The position numbers were made by a program, and so were the translations under genes. A DNA stretch of 37,000 nucleotides from Symbiodinium natans (lineage: Eukaryota > Sar > Dinophyceae > Suessiales > Symbiodiniaceae), in the NCBI GenBank assembly GCA_905221605.1, contig CAJNDS010000857.1:837817-874816 (forward strand). The letters run 5' to 3'. A model generated the notes under the pieces. It was not told the origin of the DNA. It saw only the letters and a list, made by a program, of their open reading frames with translations, and ran no database searches. Shown one piece after another: positions 32,655-37,000 of this stretch; the first letter of the stretch is position 1, and each line of letters opens with the position of its first letter.

Positions 32655-34352
32655 AAAGGAAGTCAAAGAGTGCTTGGATTTTGTGTGGTGAAGCCACGGA
32701 GGCGACTCCTGCAAGCGGATGTTGTGCTTCAGGAGGGTGGCACTCCAATCTGGAGTCCCTGGACAGACTCAGGAGCTTTTTGAGGGTTTCTGAAACTTTG
32801 TGAGTGCAAGGTACACCTTAACACGTTTCTGCCCCGAATTCGCAGAGAAAGGCCCTGTAGAAGAGCTGTGCGGCGGTGCAGCAGTAGCAGAAGAGCACGG
32901 CTTAAGCAATGTGCTCGACTGCTGGCCTGAAAAGAGGGAAGCAAGACTAGCAGACTAGCAAGACTAGCATCTGGCAAAAGTAGTGAAATTTAGTGCAATG
33001 AAGTGCAGAAATTTGGTGGGCGTTTAGCTATGCATGCTGAGAGGCGCCGCTGTTCGTACAATTCGATGCGTGGAACCAGACTTCCTTAACTGCTAGAGAA
33101 TGCTGGAGTCATGCTTTTGAATATGGAGTGACGGGCCAAGCTAAAGGCTGCCCTGGACCAAAGCTTCAAGTACCTCGTCCAATGATTTTTTCATTTAAGT
33201 TCAAAATGGCACAACTTGTTTCGGCCGAGTTCAGCCTCCGACAGAAGATGCTTCTCTGAGGTACTGCGGCCGCGGAATCCTTGCATCACTCCCCATACAG
33301 GGTTGGCTCTTACAGTGAAAGCCTTAGCTTCATAACAATCTTTCGCATTTGTTTGAGACATGCGGGTGATGCTTCCGGAATGCATAGTTTTCCCGTGCTT
33401 GTCGTGCTGCCGCTGCGGCCGACGCGCACGCTGCGATCGCTTGCGGCCAAAGTGTCATTTGCAACCAAGGGCCCAACGGCAGAACAGCGCAGCGCCAGGT
33501 GCTGACATGACATCTGATATAACCCCCCCGATCTCCGCAAAGAAAGCTGTGATACAAAGAAAACAGCATCCCCACAAAAGCAGGGTCTGGGGCCGGTGCT
33601 GTATTTTAGTGCTTCATGCGCTGTGCATGCCGTACCTCCAGCGGTCGAAATGGCCATACTGTTGCAACTGGGGCCGGCTTCTCGGCATTCTCACCGTGGT
33701 GTCGATGTGCCATGGCTCATAGCACCACGGCTTCCACCCGGAGTCCTCTGAACTCTGAGTGGAGAAATCTTACAGAACTTGAGGGGAACTTGAGAGGATT
33801 GTTGGATAGCAGACAATGGTAGTCGAGGGAGAAGGTTTGGTCTTCCCGGAGGTGATGCCGCTTGTTGCGCATAGTTGTGCAATCTCTTGATGCAGCTCCC
33901 AGTGCCGCTAGTGCCGCTACTCCGAAAGGCTAGCTGTTTTGGCTGTACCCTGCACGTGGCTTTGCGGAAGCCATCCCAGGGCGCAGCGTCTCAAACAGTA
34001 GCGGGTGCGGACCAAGGAAAAAGGGGACTCTCTGCGCATCTCGGTCAGTATCTTTTTCGCCCCAAGGGCTCTTTTCAGCCATTTTGTGATGTGCGACTGC
34101 CCTTGGCCCCATTGGCCCCATTTGCCCCATTTGGCCCGAACCTTCCGATGCATTGGCACCCGGAGGCTCCCTGCGGCACTGTGAAGGGCGTTGTTGCGCA
34201 CTGCTTCAGCAGAGGCGGATGCCGCCATGTCCTGATAGTGAACTTCATTGAGCTCAGACACCTACCTGAGCGCGGACAGGGAGGACTCTGCCGCTGTACG
34301 TTGTGCAGCGTTGTATTCAGCTTCGCCTCTTGTGGGTCTCGTGCCAGCCAGG
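31541..34352. other. No firm gene; poly-C run and short repeats
   Basis: A + frame from ATG 31761 (MDTLADDDFLLFLAECLTI) is protein-like for about 60 residues and then enters a GCAAACAGT repeat (31960-31990). GTGGTGCCAA repeats at 32093-32122. A + frame at 32472-32560 (GLQEISRFAEAFLCHFF) leads into the poly-C run. From 32660 to 34350 only overlapping short frames were seen. Exons of the Gln-rich gene or of the membrane-protein gene may be hidden here. Confidence 0.35.
32591..32650 (+). repeat. (CCT)n followed by 44 C
   Basis: Five CCT units lead into an uninterrupted run of 44 C (32607-32650). Reading frames across it give poly-Pro and are not evidence of coding. Length is likely to vary and may be uncertain in the assembly. 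Confidence 0.95.
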
Positions 34353-35341
34353 ATGGATTTGTTGTGTTGCTTCCCCAAGCTGGTGGATCCTGCCGAGACC
34401 TTCCTCTGTTGCCTGCCGCTGGGCGCGGGCGTGAAACTCCTGATGTGGCCTCACCTCGCGCTCACGCTCTACACCGTCGCTGCCGCACGCCCGGCGCACA
34501 ATTGGAGCCTCATATTGGAACCTTGGAAATGGAGATATATTGTTGAATGCAACGTGTTTGTCTAATATGCCTATGTTTTGTCCTCGGACTGCCGGTCCAT
34601 CTGGTGCGGCCCCTGCCAGGCCGTGGAGAACCTGATCGCCGGCGACCAAGGTGCTGCCCCCCAGCCTCCAAAAGCAGAGAGAGAGAGAGAGAGAGAGAGA
34701 GAACGTTTAAACAGTTTGCTACTCAAAGTACTGCACAAAGTACTGCACAAAGTACTGCTTCTCTTGAGAGAGGCTCTCCTGCCGCTTTCCATCTTACCGG
34801 TCTCTCTGCTCCTCTCTGCTCCTCTCTGCTGTTGCGCGCTAGGAGCGACCGGAACATCTCAAATGTTCGAGACCATCTGGTGCGTACCCGAGTCTCCACA
34901 ACGGATGCTGTTTGTGGGGCGTTTTACCGTTCTTGTTCGTCGAGCGCCTTGGAGTGTCCTGTGGATCCTGTGGTTCCTCTCTGCAGGTCCCTGATCGGAG
35001 CCCGGTTGCCCAGTTCGAAGCTGTCGGGCACGGGCCTGGAAAGCACTCCTGAACATGTGCCCCATGCCATACCGGGGAGCGGAGCAACGAATGTTGAAGC
35101 ATGAGACCTCGTGAGATCTCCTGAGACATCTGTTCGGGGTCTCTTGGTGACTTAGTGTTAGCCGCTGTTCGCCTAGGTCCCGATCATCGCTGCAGGGCTT
35201 TGGGGAGTTTACCACCGACTGGAGCCACATGTGGAGCCCTCACACGTAGTTTTGGCCCCGTTTCATCCTTGCTTAAGTGCCAGGTGCGGATGTACTGGTA
35301 CTATCTCGTCATCAGCTTCCTGATCGATTTGGCGTGGGGCC

Positions 35342-35430
<89 letters not shown>

Positions 35431-36947
35431 TGTGTCTGGAGCGCCAGCAGCAGGAGCAAGAGTAGGAGTCGGAGGAGGAGTAGGAGGAGGAGTAAGAGTA
35501 GGAGGAGGAGTAAGAGTAGGAGTAGGAGTAGGAGCAGGAGCAGGAGCAGGAGCAGGAGTAGGAGTAGGAGTAGCACCACCACCATGCACCGCCGCCGCCG
35601 CCGCCGCTACCGCTACCGCTACCGTGACCGCGACCGCTGCCGCTACCACTACGTATCGCTATACCGCTACCGCTACTGCTGCGCTATACCACTGAACAGC
35701 GATAATGCTACACCGCTGCACTTCCGTAATGCTAGACCGCTACCGCTAGACCGCTACCGCTAGACTGCTAGCGCTAGACCGCTACCGCCAGACCGCTACT
35801 GCAAAGCCGCTATACCGCTATATACCGCTTTTCCCGCTACCGCTACCGCTACCACTACCCCCACCGCTCCACTTCCACTTCCACTGAATCCGATGTCAGC
35901 CTACTTGACAAGACTTTTCCATCCTGCTCCGATGTTCACGACGTGCCTCTCGCATCCATTGCTGCAGAAAGAGCAAACATGAGCTTCCACGATCAAAGTG
36001 AGTTGCTCCTGTGAGTGCATCGAGGTCTATGTCGTCGAGATCTTCATCGCGCGCGACGCCTGTGCTCATTTGGCTCCTGAAGCCCGCTGCCGAGAGAGTG
36101 TCAAAAAGCATCTCAAAAGCATCTCTCTTTCTTCAAGTCTCCTACTGAGTCCTACTCAGTACTCGGAGTCTAGTCATTCGCTGGTTGTCTCAGGTCCAGG
36201 GCCGACAAGGTCAGGCCTTTGCCTGTGGCGTCGCCCGGGGGGTGAGCACTGCCAGCGCTGTGGCCGCTCAGCAAAAAGTAAGACACAGCGGACAACGTGG
36301 CTCGCTTTGTGTCGCCTTGCGGCGCTCTGTGAGGCTTTTGCTCTGACCTTCCTGTACCTGATCTATATAGTTTGGAGCTGGTGTGAGGCCCTTCGCAATG
36401 CCAAAGCACCTGAAGCCACCCTCGCTGCTCTCTTTGCTGCTACTCTCTTTGGGGGAGGATGTTGAGGGAATCGGTCCAGCAGACGCCGCGGGCTGAGCAT
36501 GCTGGGGCAAGAGACATGCCTTACCTTGGCGAGACGAGGCCATCGCAAGCCTGCTAGACTTGGCAGAGGGAAAGCGACCATCCTTGAAGATGGGCCTGTC
36601 TGGCTGGCCCGTGGCCCGGAGAGGAAGTGTAGACTGAAGGGGCACCACGAATCAGCACCCAAAACGAGAGAGCGTCGCTCCTCGGAGCGAGGCAAGCGGA
36701 CCTCCCTGAAGTCATCGGTCCGAGCCTGGACGCCACCGCAGCTTGGCACCATTTGGCACCATGACTGCGGCCCCGCACCTTGTAGGTGATGTGGTAACCC
36801 CCCCCCCCCCCCCGTATTATGTTGTGCTTGTCCTTCTCTGCGTCCTTCTCTGGGTGCAGAGGCGTCCATCATCTCTGGGGCCAGCATCTTCTATGGCTCC
36901 GTCAGCCATGCCATGACCAGGGAGGCCAAACTGGCTTGCGCCCTAGA
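34353..36947 (+). CDS. Multi-spanning membrane protein, scattered exons, unrecognised
   Basis: Hydrophobic exons are spread over 2.6 kb in one orientation. Exon from ATG 34353 (after CCAG) encodes MDLLCCFPKLVDPAETFLCC then GAGVKLLMWPHLALTLYTVA, one or two membrane spans. Exon 35284-35340 (after TGCCAG) encodes YWYYLVISFLIDLAWG. About 36005-36095 encodes EVYVVEIFIARDACAHLAPE. About 36290-36415 encodes CEAFALTFLYLIYIVWSW. About 36862-36947 (after GCAGAG) encodes SIISGASIFYGSVSHAMTRE. The FLCC-G-hydrophobic pattern recalls LAPTM-like four-span proteins, but that is a weak guess. Exact joins are not resolved, and the grouping into one gene is inference from shared hydrophobicity, order and strand. 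It may continue past the window end. Confidence 0.45.
34676..34760 (+). repeat. (GA)n and AAGTACTGCACA x3
   Basis: About thirteen GA units (34677-34702) are followed by three copies of a 12-nt AAGTACTGCACA-type unit (about 34728-34757). Both lie between membrane-protein exons. CTCTGCTCCT repeats follow at 34802-34828. Confidence 0.9.
35344..35429 (+). repeat. (TG)n, about 43 units
   Basis: An uninterrupted TG dinucleotide array begins 4 nt after the end of a membrane-span codon run, so it sits almost at the proposed exon edge. Frames read Cys-Val and are not protein. Confidence 0.97.
35452..35575 (+). repeat. (GGAGTA)n hexamer array
   Basis: About 20 units of GGAGTA, GGAGGA or GGAGCA. It directly follows the TG array. 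Confidence 0.95.
35589..35885 (+). repeat. (CCGCTA)n hexamer array
   Basis: It starts as (CCG)n, becomes (CCGCTA)n and decays to TACCGCTATAC and CCACTTCCACTT. This hexamer is not a reverse complement of the preceding one, so the three arrays arose independently. Confidence 0.95.
36795..36813 (+). repeat. Poly-C run
   Basis: A run of 17 C lies within the probable intron before the last membrane-protein exon. Similar C or G runs of 8-16 occur near 12311, 16530, 28300 and 31591. Confidence 0.9.
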
Positions 36948-37000
36948 GTCCTAGAGTGGAGACACGCAGGAACTTCAGGTCTTGCCGCATTGCCAAGCTT

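Noticed and set aside
34578-34680. WCGPC motif suggesting thioredoxin
   Set aside because: The preceding sequence lacks the hydrophobic strand of thioredoxins and the frame runs into a GA repeat; the motif is probably chance.
35263-35763. Frames rich in Cys-Val, Arg-Ser or Pro-Thr
   Set aside because: They read through the TG and hexamer arrays; only the short hydrophobic part before 35340 is kept.

Overview
The window looks like nuclear DNA of a dinoflagellate, most likely a Symbiodiniaceae-type genome. No long intact bacterial-style genes are present. Real protein similarity appears as short exons that join only if introns begin with GC, GA or GT and end with AG, usually with AGG at both junctions. 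That splice pattern, the abundant simple repeats, the near-exclusive use of the + strand and a polyketide synthase dehydratase fragment all point the same way. All family names come from reading translations and recalled family sequences; no search was run.

Layout: 0.65-1.2 kb octamer satellite; 1.8-3.1 kb exons of a SAC3/GANP (TREX-2 type) protein; 4.18-5.99 kb a complete three-exon TFIIH subunit p52/Tfb2 gene; 8.57-9.83 kb polyketide synthase dehydratase exons; 10.75-11.0 kb two unrecognised exons; 12.39-13.88 kb a helical armadillo-like repeat gene; 17.4-19.1 kb a purine-rich block of stacked microsatellites; 19.25-19.53 kb a small gene fragment with an NRRL motif; 22.38-27.87 kb a 17-exon gene for the circularly permuted GTPase RsgA (about 360 residues, frame consistent through all exons); 28.3-29.0 kb possible exons; 30.92-31.54 kb a Gln/Met-rich exon; 34.35-36.95 kb scattered exons of a multi-spanning membrane protein with a three-part microsatellite between them.

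A dispersed repeat of about 190-360 bp occurs four times (6.96, 13.90, 25.19 and 30.37 kb), always in the same orientation. It has a conserved head, a conserved tail, and a short hairpin at the tail of two copies. It is the best candidate here for something not described before.

The genes do not form a pathway. They are unrelated housekeeping and accessory genes (mRNA export, transcription/repair, ribosome assembly, polyketide metabolism) arranged head to tail, as is common in dinoflagellates, where mRNAs usually receive a trans-spliced leader. No tRNA, rRNA, CRISPR array or prokaryotic operon was seen.
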